In this document: one piece after another, positions 46,266 through 56,727 of the stretch
Layout of the letters: each line of letters begins with the position of its first letter
Numbering within the stretch: position 1 is the stretch's first letter
NCBI RefSeq assembly: GCF_008728515.1
Contig: NC_044981.1
Span: 133,053,937-133,117,936, forward strand
Length of the DNA: 64,000 nt
Reading direction: 5' to 3'
Source of the DNA: Papio anubis
Taxonomy: Eukaryota > Chordata > Mammalia > Primates > Cercopithecidae
Position numbers and translations under genes: made by a program
Notes under the pieces: generated by a model
Seen by the model: only the letters and a program-made list of their open reading frames with translations
Told to the model about the DNA's origin: nothing
Databases searched by the model: none

Positions 46266-46799
46266 ACGGCAGGGACTTCTTTTGTTCCTAGCAATAACAC
46301 TTAACAGTGCATTGGTAGGTCTATCCCTTTTGGGTACTGAACAATATTTTGATAAGATGTATATTTGAGATTGGCTTTATGTGAAAGAAGACGACATTCC
46401 AGGACACACAGTAATTTTTATGAGGGCATTTTCAGCTGGGCACAAGGATCAAGCCTTTCTCGTCGTCTGGATTGCACAGTTTTGCCGCAGGTTCGTTGTT
46501 TTTTTACTGTGGCTAATTTTAACGCTGAACATGAAGGGGTTAAGAAATGCCTTTAACTCATGTTACATTAAGCAGCAGAAATTATCAGATAGAGGAATTG
46601 GGGAGGGGGAAGAAAAGGCTCGGCAGTAACTCATGGCTTCCTAAGCAAGATGGCTTGTAGTTACAGTTTTGAGTTGAATATACGTTCTGGCAGTTTAATC
46701 TGATCAGACTAACTTGGGGGTAGGTGCAACCTGTCGCTTCCACCCTTCGCCTCCTTTAACCAAAGCCGCCCAGAGTGCAATTGCCCAGAGTTTAAACAA
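46266..46799. promoter_or_regulatory. ARHGAP18: Upstream flank of ARHGAP18 promoter
   Basis: Non-repetitive DNA immediately upstream of the promoter. It contains ACATTCCA at 46394-46401, a textbook TEAD-binding sequence about 590 bases before the start codon. Regulatory use is an inference; only the motif is visible. Confidence 0.4.
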
Positions 46800-46990
46800 T
46801 GCTGTGAGTTGCAGCTTCTAATTGGAGAGGCAGGAAGCCCTTCCCTGGACAGACCCCGCCCCTCCCCGTGCGAATCACCAGCCTGCGGGGAGGAGCTGGC
46901 CAATGCTAATGAGCGAGTTGCCAGGCGAGACAGGAACTTCTTTCCCCTTCTCTGTGTCAGGATCGCAGAAATTATGCCCCTTCTCTCACC
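46800..46990 (+). promoter_or_regulatory. ARHGAP18: ARHGAP18 core promoter and 5' UTR
   Basis: GC-richer, CpG-bearing DNA directly before the start codon. Visible elements: an inverted CCAAT box (ATTGG, 46821-46825), a GC box (CCCCGCCCC, 46854-46862), a direct CCAAT box (GCCAAT, 46899-46904) overlapping an octamer-like ATGCTAAT (46903-46910), and an ETS-like GGAA near 46933. There is no clear TATA box at a usual distance, so starts may be dispersed. The exact transcription start cannot be read from sequence. Confidence 0.6.
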
Positions 46991-47103
46991 ATGAGCTGGC
47001 TCTCCAGTTCCCAGGGAGTGGTGCTAACAGCCTACCACCCCAGCGGCAAGGACCAGGCCGTGGGGGACAGCCATGCAAAGGGAGGGGAGGAAGCCACCTC
47101 GAG
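46991..47103 (+). CDS. ARHGAP18: ARHGAP18 coding exon 1 (Rho GTPase-activating protein 18, N-terminus)
   Basis: The frame from ATG 46991 begins MSWLSSSQGVVLTAYHPSGK, which I recognise as the start of ARHGAP18 (about 663 residues in human). The exon gives 37 codons plus two bases and stops at AG|GTAAGC, a strong donor, in phase 2. The split codon AG-N fits the serine that continues 'EEATSS' in the known protein. Kozak context is good (ctcaccATGa, A at -3). This segment is a low-complexity, Ser/Gly/His-rich N-terminal tail; the catalytic RhoGAP domain and its arginine finger are encoded by later exons beyond the window. The family's known role is to stimulate GTP hydrolysis on RhoA (and related Rho GTPases), limiting stress fibres and shaping cell spreading and migration. 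Residues 26 (Asp) and 31 (Gly) differ from the human sequence as I remember it, which could be species or allelic variation or faulty memory. Confidence 0.88.
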
Positions 47104-49345
47104 GTAAGCCTTTGGAAGCTGAAAACAAAACCAAACCCTCTTACCTGCTCCAGGGAAAAAGTGACAGGGAAGTTGGCGTGGGGAGAAGGGAATTCCATCT
47201 GCACGTCGAGCCTAAGCTCATGCAGCAGCAGTAGCAACGTTTGGCGTGATTTTTATGTACTTTTCATCTCACCTAGTCCAAGTCTGAAATAACCCATATG
47301 ATGACTGGTGAAGACGGACAAGAAGGAACTGGGGAGAGGACTGTATGGGCTGTCAGACTAGGTGTTTAGCAGGTGCATTTGCACATGCTGAAAGATCAAA
47401 TAGGTGTATCTGAAACACTTCCTTTCCTATGAAATGGAATTCTTGAATGGGCTCAAGGCACTGCCACTGGAACTGTTCGCTGGGAAAGTCTGCCAAAAAG
47501 CAGGGAGGCTGTTCACTGTACTGTACAAGCTGTTGTTAGAGTGTTTTTTTTTTCCCCCTCTCTTTGCTGAAAGCAAACCTCTTAGGCAAAAAGCCCAAGA
47601 CACTGGCCTGTGGCAATATGTTTCACATTCTTTTGTGTATGTGGATTTTTTTTCCCCCAGGCTTTCAGAAAGGAGTTTTTGTCAGGAGATAGCACTCTGC
47701 TGCTGGAGTGAAATGTGGTTAATGTTAAATCACTTTATAGGCAGAGAGGGCAAATGTTCTATAGACCACTGAGGCACAAAGGGTACCTTTCTCCCTGTCT
47801 GTGTACTTTGTTCTTGTTCCGTTTTCTAAGAGCTTTTTTTTTTTTCTTTCTCTCCTTAATGACCTTCTCACTAGCTGAACATTTTTGCCTCCATCAAGAT
47901 ATAAATCATAAATATTGGCCTAGAAGATTGCAAGAAGCAAATACTAACCTAATAGCCTAGAACACTAAATTAGTTATCAGTAAGCACATTTCCTCCTCAA
48001 TGCTTAATGTGATAATAAAACCTTCTTTGTTCTTATGTGACTTATGCCTGTGCCTTAAGCTGAAATAATGCTGCCTTTCATTTGTTTTAAAATCCCCAAA
48101 TATGAGGGAGGGAGAAAAATCAAAGGAATGGCTGTAATACTTGGTGTTAGACTCCCAGCTGACCGGAACTGTTTCTCACATAGCATCCACAGTATGTATT
48201 TCATTGAATGAATTCATTTCCAAAGATGAAAAAGATTTGCTGCTTGTGCCTTAGCTGTGTTACCATTTCATTTTCCATCATTTTAAATGACTTAATGTTA
48301 AATCATTAAATCAAGAGATCTTGAGGTGTTTTCATCCATTTTTCTGTAATGTATTAGTAATTGTTAAGCATTAAGCAGCCTGCAACACCAACCCCATACC
48401 CAACCATAACTTGGATTCCACATGTCAGTCAAAATTGCCAAAATTATACAAGCACAGCACATTCTCCAATGACTTTAGGCTGGGATGGCCTAAGGATATG
48501 AGCAGAATCTTGGATCTCGATTGTGAGAATGGAAAGGACCTTAAGGACTGTGAGTCCAAACCTCTCATTTTCACATAGGACTCAAACCCCAGGGATTAGT
48601 TAAGTTTTTGGAAGGTCTGAAGTTCTAGGCCTTTGTCTGGGGCTGCATCTCCAGTTCTGGATACTCATTATTCTGTGTTTGCAGTGTGGGTGGCCCATAC
48701 TTGAGTGGGTTGAGAGAACAAGAGAGGATCAGACCATTCTCTGCCTAGGCTGAAGCAGAACCAAGAGGCCCTAAGGTGGCAGGGTGGGCAGCTGCCCACA
48801 CAGCAGGTGCCCTGTGTAGGGCCACAGCTCCAGGTGGGCATCTTTGTTGGCTGCCATGTAGCCTGCCCATACCAGACCCAGCTTCCCACCACTGAGTTAG
48901 TTCTAGGGATCATTACTGATATTGAGCGGAGAAGATGGGAGCCTGGTTTCAGGGCAGGGAGGAAGGAGGAAGGAGGGAGGAAGGCTAGTCTTCACTGGCT
49001 TTTACCCTTAAGGAAGGGGTAACGAATCAGATAAACTTCTTGTTGTTTTGGGAGACTGCCCTGTTTATCCTGGGAGAATTGAGATACTGTAATTGATATG
49101 GGGGAGGGGATGGATAGAAGGAAGGAGGATTTGAAGGTGGGATGGGGTCAGTGGTGACCAACTAAGAATGGTGATGGTGGTTTGGGGTGGGGGTGAACTG
49201 GACTTTGGCTTTGGCTGGGTTGGTCAGGTGATGTTTTAAGCACTGGGAGGCTGCTCCAAGGTGCAAGGTTGATGGTCGATGCCTATTTAAAGAAGTTCTC
49301 CAAAAAGTAAAAACAAAACAAAACTCTTAAAAAGCGGCTACATTA
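47104..49345 (+). other. ARHGAP18: ARHGAP18 intron 1, proximal non-repetitive part
   Basis: The intron opens with GTAAGC. About 2.2 kb is almost free of Alus, unlike the rest of the window, a usual sign of promoter-proximal constraint. It holds a MIR3-like piece (48525-48700, reverse), a GGA-repeat tract at 48951-48990 and further G runs to 49200. A 122-codon plus-strand frame at 47404-47772 has no recognised motif. No acceptor-flanked alternative exon stands out. Confidence 0.6.
48525..48700 (-). mobile_element. MIR3-like SINE
   Basis: 'ggaaaggaccttaaggactgtgagtccaaacctctcattttcac' (48531-48574) follows the reverse complement of MIR3. The remaining part is weak. Confidence 0.5.
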
Positions 49346-49705
49346 GGCTGGGTGTGATGGCTCACACTTGCCGTCCCAGCACGTTGGAAAGCTGAGGTGG
49401 GTGGATTGCTTGAGCTCAGGAGTTAGAGACCAGCCTGGGCAAAAAAAAGACCCCCCCCCCAAAATTCTTTACCAAAAATAAAAAAAACACACACACACAA
49501 AAAACCACACACACACACAAACTAGGCATGGTAGCGCATGCCTGTGGTCCCAGCTACTCAGGAGGCTGATGTGGGAGGATCACTTGAGGCTGTGGGGGCA
49601 GAGATTGCAGTGAGCCGAGATCACGCCACTGCACTCCAGCCTGGGTGAGGGAGCGAGACCCTGGCTCAAAGAAAAATAATAATAAATAAAATAAAAATAA
49701 AAGCT
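49346..49705 (+). mobile_element. Alu (old S/J) with expanded A-linker
   Basis: 'ggctgggtgtgatggctcac' to 'gcgagaccctggctc' plus (AATAA)n tail. The middle linker has grown into C-run and two (CA)n tracts (49450-49520). Confidence 0.9.
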
Positions 49706-49882
49706 AAATTAAATTCTGCATTTCCTCCTACCCATTTAAAAGTTATAGGAGAGAGCATGGAAGTATAACTTTTCTTATCACTATATTTTGTCTGTAAATA
49801 ATATGTTCTTTGAAATATTTAATCCAATATTTAGTTTCATGAGATGAATTCATGCCTTTATAATGCCGTTTATATGTATGTA

Positions 49883-49906
49883 TATGACTTAGCGTATGAC
49901 TTAGCG
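49883..49906. repeat. 12-bp tandem duplication
   Basis: Two exact copies of tatgacttagcg lie shortly before the next Alu. Confidence 0.95.
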
Positions 49907-49926
49907 TATTTATTGAAAAGTATTTC

Positions 49927-50072
49927 TTTTTTTTTTTGAGATGGAGTTTTGCTCTTGTTGCCCAGGCTGGAGCACAATGGCATGATCTTGGCTCACTGCA
50001 ACCTCTGCCTCCCAGGTTCAAGCTATTCTTCTGCCTCAGCCTCCAGAGTAGCTGGGACTACAGGCATGCACC
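49927..50072 (-). mobile_element. Alu, first part, interrupted
   Basis: T run then 'gagatggagttttgctcttg' to 'ctacaggcatgcacc'. The Alu breaks off here and resumes at 50481. Confidence 0.92.
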
Positions 50073-50480
50073 TGTGGCTACCTAATTCCTTAGCTACCTA
50101 AATGGACTGATGAGTGAGATATTTTTATGCCTTCTCTGAATAAATGTATGACATTCATCATGTAAGGTCTTGTTGACCCAACTTGCCATTGGTATTAGGT
50201 AGGCAGAACCAAGAGGCACTACACAGGGGTGACATAAACCCAGAAACCCTGGACTCTGGGGCCAACCTGTCTGGGGTCACATCCCAACTCTCTCATTCAT
50301 TAGCAGTGTGACCTTGGAGGAGTTCTCTCTCTACCTATAAATTGAACTTCATAATATTACTCACCTCATTAAGACAGCTGAGTGGGATGAACTCTGTCAA
50401 GCCCATAGAAGAGTGTCTGGTTTGTAGCTAGCTGCTTTTTCTTTAATACTAGGTAAAGAAAAGGAAAGAAAGGATTGAGT
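50073..50480 (+). repeat. Filler plus duplicated 392-bp segment inserted in an Alu
   Basis: 16 bases of filler (50073-50088) are followed by 50089-50480, a direct copy of 51482-51873 with a single difference (A at 50151, G at 51544). About 10 bases of Alu are missing at the junction. The segment contains a MIR (about 50235-50440). No poly(A) or target-site duplication marks it as a retrotransposition. Confidence 0.95.
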
Positions 50481-50623
50481 GCTAATTTTGTATTTTTTTT
50501 TTAAGTAGAGTCGGGGTTTCTCCATGTTTGTCAGGCTGATCTCGAACTCTCGACTTCAGGTGATCTGCCTGCCTTAGCCTCCCAAAGTGCTAGGATTTCA
50601 GGCATGAGCCACTCTGCCCAGCC
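50481..50623 (-). mobile_element. Alu, second part
   Basis: 'gctaattttgtattttttt' resumes the interrupted Alu and ends 'ccactctgcccagcc'. With 49927-50072 it makes one complete element. Confidence 0.92.
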
Positions 50624-50660
50624 TGAAAGTGTTTGAGTTTTAGCCTAGCCATACCAAGTC

Positions 50661-50955
50661 TTTTTTTTGTTTTGAGACAGAGTCTCACTGTGTCACCCAG
50701 GGTGGAATGCAGTGGCGTGATCTGGGCTCACTGCAACCTCCGTCTCCCAGGTTCAAGTGATTCTCCTGCTTTAGCCTCCCAAGCATCTGGGATTACAGGC
50801 AAGTGCCACCACCCCTGGCTAATTTTTGTATTTTTAGTAGAGACGGGGTTTCACCATGTTGACCAGGCTGGTCTCGAACTCCTGATCTCAGATGATCTGC
50901 CCACCTTGTCCTCCCAAAGTGCTGAGACTACAGGCATGAGCCACTGCACCTGGCT
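50661..50955 (-). mobile_element. AluS with target-site duplication
   Basis: Complete reverse copy bounded by ccaagtc at 50654-50660 and 50956-50962. Confidence 0.95.
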
Positions 50956-50962
50956 CCAAGTC

Positions 50963-51481
50963 CTTTTTTATTACCATTTGGTCTTTTGAAAAACTGGGAT
51001 AGTAGGGAATTAATATTTTTGGAAGTAATTTGTTAGCTAAAATTTTCTTCATTCCATTATCCCTCTTTATCAGAAAACATTCATTGAATGTCAGATTAAG
51101 GAATTCCTCCCACTCCTGGTTACAACCTCTCCCTTTATAGAGTTCTGTTTTTATTTTGTATGTTTCCTCATCAAAACATGAGGATTTGAAGAAATATGTT
51201 AACATTAGTTGTTATGGCTGACTTGTACACAGTTGAATGTTTCCAAAGGAAACCACTTTTTTATGAGTAGCTATATTTATAAGACTTTGTTTACTTGTTT
51301 TTCAAGCAGGCTTCTTAATATTTACTTTAGAAAAGAATTTTTTCAAAGAATATTGCATTTTGTCTATTCTTGCTGTTCTCCTTTGACTTTCCCATTTTAA
51401 GAGAAATGGTTGTTTACTTTGTATATTTTTTACTAATATTTTAATATGAACATCAACCTTTTTTATTGGGCCTTTTAACTT
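50963..51481. other. Intron 1, nothing recognised
   Basis: AT-rich intronic DNA lying between the two copies of the 392-bp repeat. No named repeat. Confidence 0.45.
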
Positions 51482-51873
51482 CTTAGCTACCTAAATGGAC
51501 TGATGAGTGAGATATTTTTATGCCTTCTCTGAATAAATGTATGGCATTCATCATGTAAGGTCTTGTTGACCCAACTTGCCATTGGTATTAGGTAGGCAGA
51601 ACCAAGAGGCACTACACAGGGGTGACATAAACCCAGAAACCCTGGACTCTGGGGCCAACCTGTCTGGGGTCACATCCCAACTCTCTCATTCATTAGCAGT
51701 GTGACCTTGGAGGAGTTCTCTCTCTACCTATAAATTGAACTTCATAATATTACTCACCTCATTAAGACAGCTGAGTGGGATGAACTCTGTCAAGCCCATA
51801 GAAGAGTGTCTGGTTTGTAGCTAGCTGCTTTTTCTTTAATACTAGGTAAAGAAAAGGAAAGAAAGGATTGAGT
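51482..51873 (+). repeat. Likely source copy of the 392-bp duplication, with MIR
   Basis: Flanked on both sides by ordinary AT-rich DNA, so this is probably the original. A MIR runs at about 51628-51833: 'ggactctggggccaacctgtc', 'cattagcagtgtgaccttgg', 'ctcacctcattaagacag'. Confidence 0.9.
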
Positions 51874-52334
51874 TTTGCAGGATATGGAATATTCTCCCTT
51901 GTTTCAGAAGCGTTTTTCTGAATATCATTTTGTCATGTGTTAAGAAACCTGGGCATGATCCATATGCTTAAAAAATGACGTATTTGAGAATGAACCATAA
52001 TGTAAAAGTTTAGGCCTTTCAAGTTTGAAAGACCTTGGAAATATCATCTTGATCCATAGCACCATTTATGATTTGAACTGGTAGTGATTGCCTATAGTAG
52101 GCCTTTCTTGGGGGTATTGATGGGCATTGAGGTCTGCAAATATTGACTCTATGGTAAGATAGAATGTGGGTGGATCCTCTTTTGGCAGCTGGACTCACTC
52201 CTGTCTCCATGCTTTCTTCCTGTTCTTAAAACTACTACTGCCCAGTATGCCAAATGTAAGAGGGCTATCATCTTGATAAGCTTATCTCAGTTCTTGACTT
52301 GTTCATGTCTCACCCATTCCTTGGTTCTACAAGC

Positions 52335-53087
52335 ATAATCATTCAGTCATTCCACATATAAGAGCTCTCTCTTACTGTGTATCACGTAGTTGTTTAAATA
52401 CTGGGGTTGTAATGGGGGGAAATAAACTAGACAAACACCTGGGTGCAGGGAGGGTAGCTTGGAGGGAAAAAAGACCTGAGCAGGTGACAGGTGAGCCCCA
52501 AAATATCTGGGGGCAAAAATCAGAAGAAGAGCTTTTAAGGCAGGTAGTGGGTAGGGAGTGTAGAAGCCTTAAGCCTAGATAGAGTAAGTCTGAAACCAAG
52601 TACCCAGAGAGCAAAGAGCCCTGCGTGGCTGCAGGGGTCAGGGTAAGGAAGAGGGAGGAAGAAGAAAGCAAGGTGTGAGTTGATAACCTTATAGAACATT
52701 TGAGGGCTTGGGTTTTTGCTGAAAGAAAGATGGGAAGCCGTTGAGGGAGTGGGTTTTGAGCAGTGGAGGAAGAGAGCACATTTAAAAGGTCCCTGTGGCT
52801 GTTATATTGATTATGGAGTGTAGAAGCAGTGGTACTGCTCAAGAAGTTAAGGTGGTGGTGGTTTGGGCCAGGATTTCAGTTGTTTTAGTAATTAATGGGG
52901 TGAGCAGCGGAGTCTTTTGACGTTAGAGCCTGTAGGAGATGGACAAATGAGAATACCTGAAGATTGTTGCAAGGTTTTTGCCCTAAGGAACTTGTAATGT
53001 TAAAGTGATCATTAATTTAGATAGGGAAGACTTGCAGAGGGGTATAAGGGGGCTGGGGTAAATTGAGCAAGACATGAAGCTCAGTTT
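52335..53087 (-). mobile_element. L2 LINE 3' region
   Basis: 'gtttaaatactggggttgtaatg', 'gatgggaagccgttgagggag', 'gtttgggccaggatttcagttg' and 'gcaaggtttttgccctaag' occur in the order of the reverse-complement L2 3' region. A 156-codon minus-strand frame (52372-52842) lies in this fossil and is not a gene. Confidence 0.7.
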
Positions 53088-53398
53088 TTTGTTCTTTGTT
53101 TTTGTTTGTTTTTTTCCAATACTGAGTCTCGCTGTGTCACCCAGGTTGGAGTGCAATGGGTGATCTTGGCACATTGCAGCCTCCACCTCCCAGGTTCAAG
53201 CGATTTTTGTGTCTCAGGCTCCCCAGTAGCTGGGATTACAGGTGCCTGCTGCCATGCCTGGCTAATTTTTGAATTTTTAGTGAAGATGGGGTTTCACCAT
53301 GTTGGCCAGGCTGGTCTTGAACTCCTGACCTCAAGTGATCTGCCTGCGTCGTCCTCCCAAAGTGCTAGGATTATAGGTGTGAGCCATCATGCCTGGCC
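53088..53398 (-). mobile_element. AluS with target-site duplication
   Basis: Complete reverse Alu bounded by tgaagctcagttt at 53075-53087 and 53399-53411, inserted at the edge of the L2. Confidence 0.95.
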
Positions 53399-53570
53399 TG
53401 AAGCTCAGTTTCTGAGAAACATCTTTTTGAGATAAACATTAAAAGAGAAACATGGCTGGCTGTCTTGATTAGTTCAGTGTTTTTACATGAATCTTCACAG
53501 GATTTTAAAAACCTATGTAGTATACCATTAAAAAAGTTTCCGCATTCTGAATTTGTGTATTACCTGATGG

Positions 53571-53650
53571 TGTGTGTGTGTGTGTGTGTGTATATAGATA
53601 TAGATATATATATATATATATATATAGTTGTTTTGTTGTTGTTGTTGTTG
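53571..53650. repeat. (TG)n(TA)n(GTT)n microsatellites
   Basis: TG run 53571-53591, TA-rich run to about 53626, then GTT units to 53650. Likely polymorphic. Confidence 0.97.
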
Positions 53651-54606
53651 GAAAAAAGGAATGGTAATGAGTTTTTATAATGCAATTATGTAATATGTAA
53701 ATTTTATTTTTTCTAACTTTAGCTTCTAAAGGGTATTTCCTCATTCTAATTTCATAGAATTTAGTGACTAAATGGATTTAAACCTGTCCATGGGGATAAT
53801 TGTTTTCCAGATCAATCTCTTCCCTCGATTTCGTGACATAAGGGTCCTTTGTAAAGACATTTTCTTCACTGTAGTTTAAAAGCCCTATCCATAGTTTCTT
53901 CTTGAATTGTTAGAGGTTGCACCCAGTGTCCAACTGGGGAGGTCTTACGTTCATTGACAGACATGTGATATTTGCCTTTTGATTCCTCTCATTGACGAGA
54001 CCTGTGGTTTTTGTGGGCCTATTAAAGTTATAATATCTTCATAGAACTTTTAATTAAGTTTATGCCTTTCAAATATAAGGATTTAGAAATTATCAGAACC
54101 ATCCCCACTCACCCCCTCCTAGAGAAACTTGCTGAACATTTGCCTTGTTGTCCACAGCACATTTATTACTTCTGCATTGTATAATTGCACTGTGCTCCCT
54201 TGTCTCTTCTAAGGGGGGCTTGCTCTCATATTTTATGAATTTCCTAATATTTTGAGTTCTACTAGTATTTATCATACTTCTACAAGTGTTGAAGCAATAA
54301 AGACTCATAACAATTGATGCATTTAATCATGCACATGATTGCCACTGGACTGCATGGGTGTTAGGCTTAAATCACTTTTGATAAATGGACCTATTGCCAG
54401 AACAAATTATCTGTTTCACTCTTCTTTTTTAATTCCCCGCTGGCTGTAAACATCTGTCTCATGAATTAGAAAGAGAACCCAGCACCCTAGAGGCCAAGAC
54501 TGCCCCTGGCCACAGGGTCAGTTCCCTCTCTACTCCTTGCTCATGAATCTGTAAGGTCCACGCCCTGTGGCTGTCTTCTTTCTCCTGCCTCCCTTTCTTC
54601 TTCCTC
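53651..54606. other. Intron 1, nothing recognised
   Basis: AT-rich intronic DNA ending in a pyrimidine-rich stretch (54570-54620). No named repeat or exon. Confidence 0.4.
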
Positions 54607-54618
54607 CTGCCTCTTCTT

Positions 54619-54916
54619 CTTCTTTTGTTTGTTTTGGAGATGGAATCTCGCTCTGTTGCCAGGCTGGAGTGCATGGCGCAATCTCGGCTCACTGCAACCT
54701 CTGTCTCCTGGGTTGAAGCAATTCTCCTGACTCAGCTTCCCGAGTAGCTGGGATTACAGGCATGCACCACCACACCTGTCTAATTTTTGTATTTTTATTA
54801 GAGACAAGGTTTTGCCATGGTGGCCAGGCTGGTCTCGAACTCCTGACCTCAGGTGATCCGCCCACCTAGGCCTCCCAAAGTGCTGGGATTACAGCTGTGA
54901 GCCACTGTGCCCGGCC
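54619..54916 (-). mobile_element. AluS with target-site duplication
   Basis: Complete reverse copy bounded by ctgcctcttctt at 54607-54618 and 54920-54931. Confidence 0.94.
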
Positions 54917-54931
54917 CTGCTGCCTCTTCTT

Positions 54932-55832
54932 GATTCTGCTCTGTCGAAAAGCCCTGAGAAGGCTGTCTCGTCGTCGTAGTGGTGTCACTGTGACGAGGCC
55001 CGTAGGCGGTGGGTCTCAGTGGGAGTCGTTAACAGCATGGATCACCCCATAGGTTTGGGGTTGCTAGACCAGGTATGACAACAATCCTCTCCTGAACCCT
55101 GCTCTAGGTACCCTCTGTCCTGTGCCCACCCTTTCATTTCGTACGAATACTTTGAGAAAGATGGTTTGTTCTAAATGTTTTATTTAGTTGGTATTTAATG
55201 GGCTTTTTATTTTCTTTTGATTAAAAAGGGATACAGAATAAGAAATCTCATTATTTGAGGAGAGTGGGGATGAGTCAGGGTATTGGGCATGGATTAGGGC
55301 AGGAGGAGCAGAAGGGATGTCTAGATCTTTCTAAAGGCACATTCTTTTGACTTCCATGTTTGTTGCTGTGAGCTGGCCAAGTTTATCCTTTTTTTGCAAG
55401 AAATAAACAGAAAACATGGAGACCTGTGTGACCAGTTACTACCTGTGGTTTTTTCCCATACTCAAGTCCACTAAGTATCTGAATTTCTGTGTTGAAAAAG
55501 AGTATGGCACCTCATCTCCTTTTCGTATGCATTTGGTAGAAGCTTTTTGGCTGTAAAGAACAATGAGGTTTCCTGATGGGAAATGAGGTTTATTACAGGG
55601 ATCTGGGTCATAGGAAAAGGAGGCATCTCTCTTCCCTTAGCAACTGATCATGTGTGGACACTTGTGGCGTTTCTGCTCTCTTGGAGACTCTCGATCTTTT
55701 GCTAACCACTGGTTTTCTAATTTCATCATTTCAGTTTGAGCTTTTAGCTCCTGATGGATGCCCAGCCTGGTTACCTCCTGAGTCATCTTACATTTCATAG
55801 CTAACTGACCCATCTCTTTATTTCCTAATTTC
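54932..55832. other. Intron 1 with small CpG cluster
   Basis: 54945-55030 holds about ten CpGs ('ctcgtcgtcgtag', 'gcccgtaggcgg') and an 11-bp palindrome gtcactgtgac. The rest is ordinary intronic DNA. Confidence 0.4.
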
Positions 55833-56137
55833 GCTTTTTTTTTTTTTTTTTTTTTTAAAGATGGAGTCTCGCTCTGTTGTCCAGGTTGGAGTGCAGTGGC
55901 ACGATCTCGGCTCACTGCAACCTCCGCCTCCCGGGTTCAAGTGATTCTCCTGCCTCAGCCTCCCAAGTAGCTGAGATTACAGGCCCCCGCCACTACGCCT
56001 GGCTAATTTTTGTATTTTTAGTAGAGATGGGGTTTCACCATGTTAGTCAGGCTGGTCTCGAACTCCTGACCTCTCGATCTGCCTGCCTCGGCCTCCCAAA
56101 GTGCAGGGATTACAGGCATGAGCCACCGTGCCCAGCC
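55833..56137 (-). mobile_element. AluS with target-site duplication
   Basis: 22-base T run, complete reverse Alu ending 'gagccaccgtgcccagcc'. Flanks taatttc (55826-55832) and taatttc (from 56139) repeat. Confidence 0.94.
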
Positions 56138-56727
56138 TTAATTTCACATTTTTAAAAGGAGATCAGATTTGTCCAGTTAATCTTTGTGAACAGGCCATAG
56201 TACATCCCCAGGCAGCTTATGATTTGGCTTGTTCTGGATCTTTTTAGAAAAGCAGAGTCTGTGGATAGGGAGATCCCTGGACAAAGGATGTGGCATCTTT
56301 GCTAAGATATTTAGGACATAACACATTTATCTGGTTCCTCATTTATGAAATCATATCGTGTAATGATGTCCTGCCTGCTTCACAAAGTTAATCATAAAGA
56401 TCAAATGTGTAGTGTTTGAGAAAGTTAAAAAATTATACTGATGAACATTATTACTAAATCCTTTTCCATACAGTATCTTACAATTTCCCCAGACATTTCA
56501 CTTCATTTCACTTAACCAGAGTTGTCATACTAAACTTCTGAGTTTAATTTGAGTTTTACTTTTCGCTATATACTCAGATGTAAGTTCATCGAGGGTGGGA
56601 AACTGCCTGTCTTTTTTTTTTTTAAGGGAGGAGTGTTCCTTTATACCTAAGCCTTGGCAAAGTGCTTAGTCCACTTTAGGCAGTTACTAAAAGATTGAAT
56701 GAATGAACGAGTGAGCGGGAGGAGGCG
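56138..56727. other. Intron 1, nothing recognised
   Basis: AT-rich intronic DNA with a T run at about 56612-56623 and (GAAT)n-like units near 56695. Confidence 0.4.

Noticed and set aside
46822..47292. 156-codon plus-strand frame over the ARHGAP18 promoter and exon 1
   Set aside because: It is in a different frame from the recognised ARHGAP18 start, runs through the splice donor into the intron, and is a by-product of the GC-rich composition.
47404..47772. 122-codon plus-strand frame in intron 1
   Set aside because: No recognised motif and no clear acceptor/donor pair; TTTTTTTT-encoded Phe runs indicate intronic composition.
50633..50989. Alu-derived open frames (here and at 4177, 17949, 53106, 55877, 58741, 61107 and others)
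   Set aside because: The translations are the familiar Alu peptides (for example LPGSSDSPASAS); they are shadows of SINEs, not genes.
52372..52842. 156-codon minus-strand frame
   Set aside because: It lies wholly in a fossil L2 copy and shows only Ser/Leu-rich composition.
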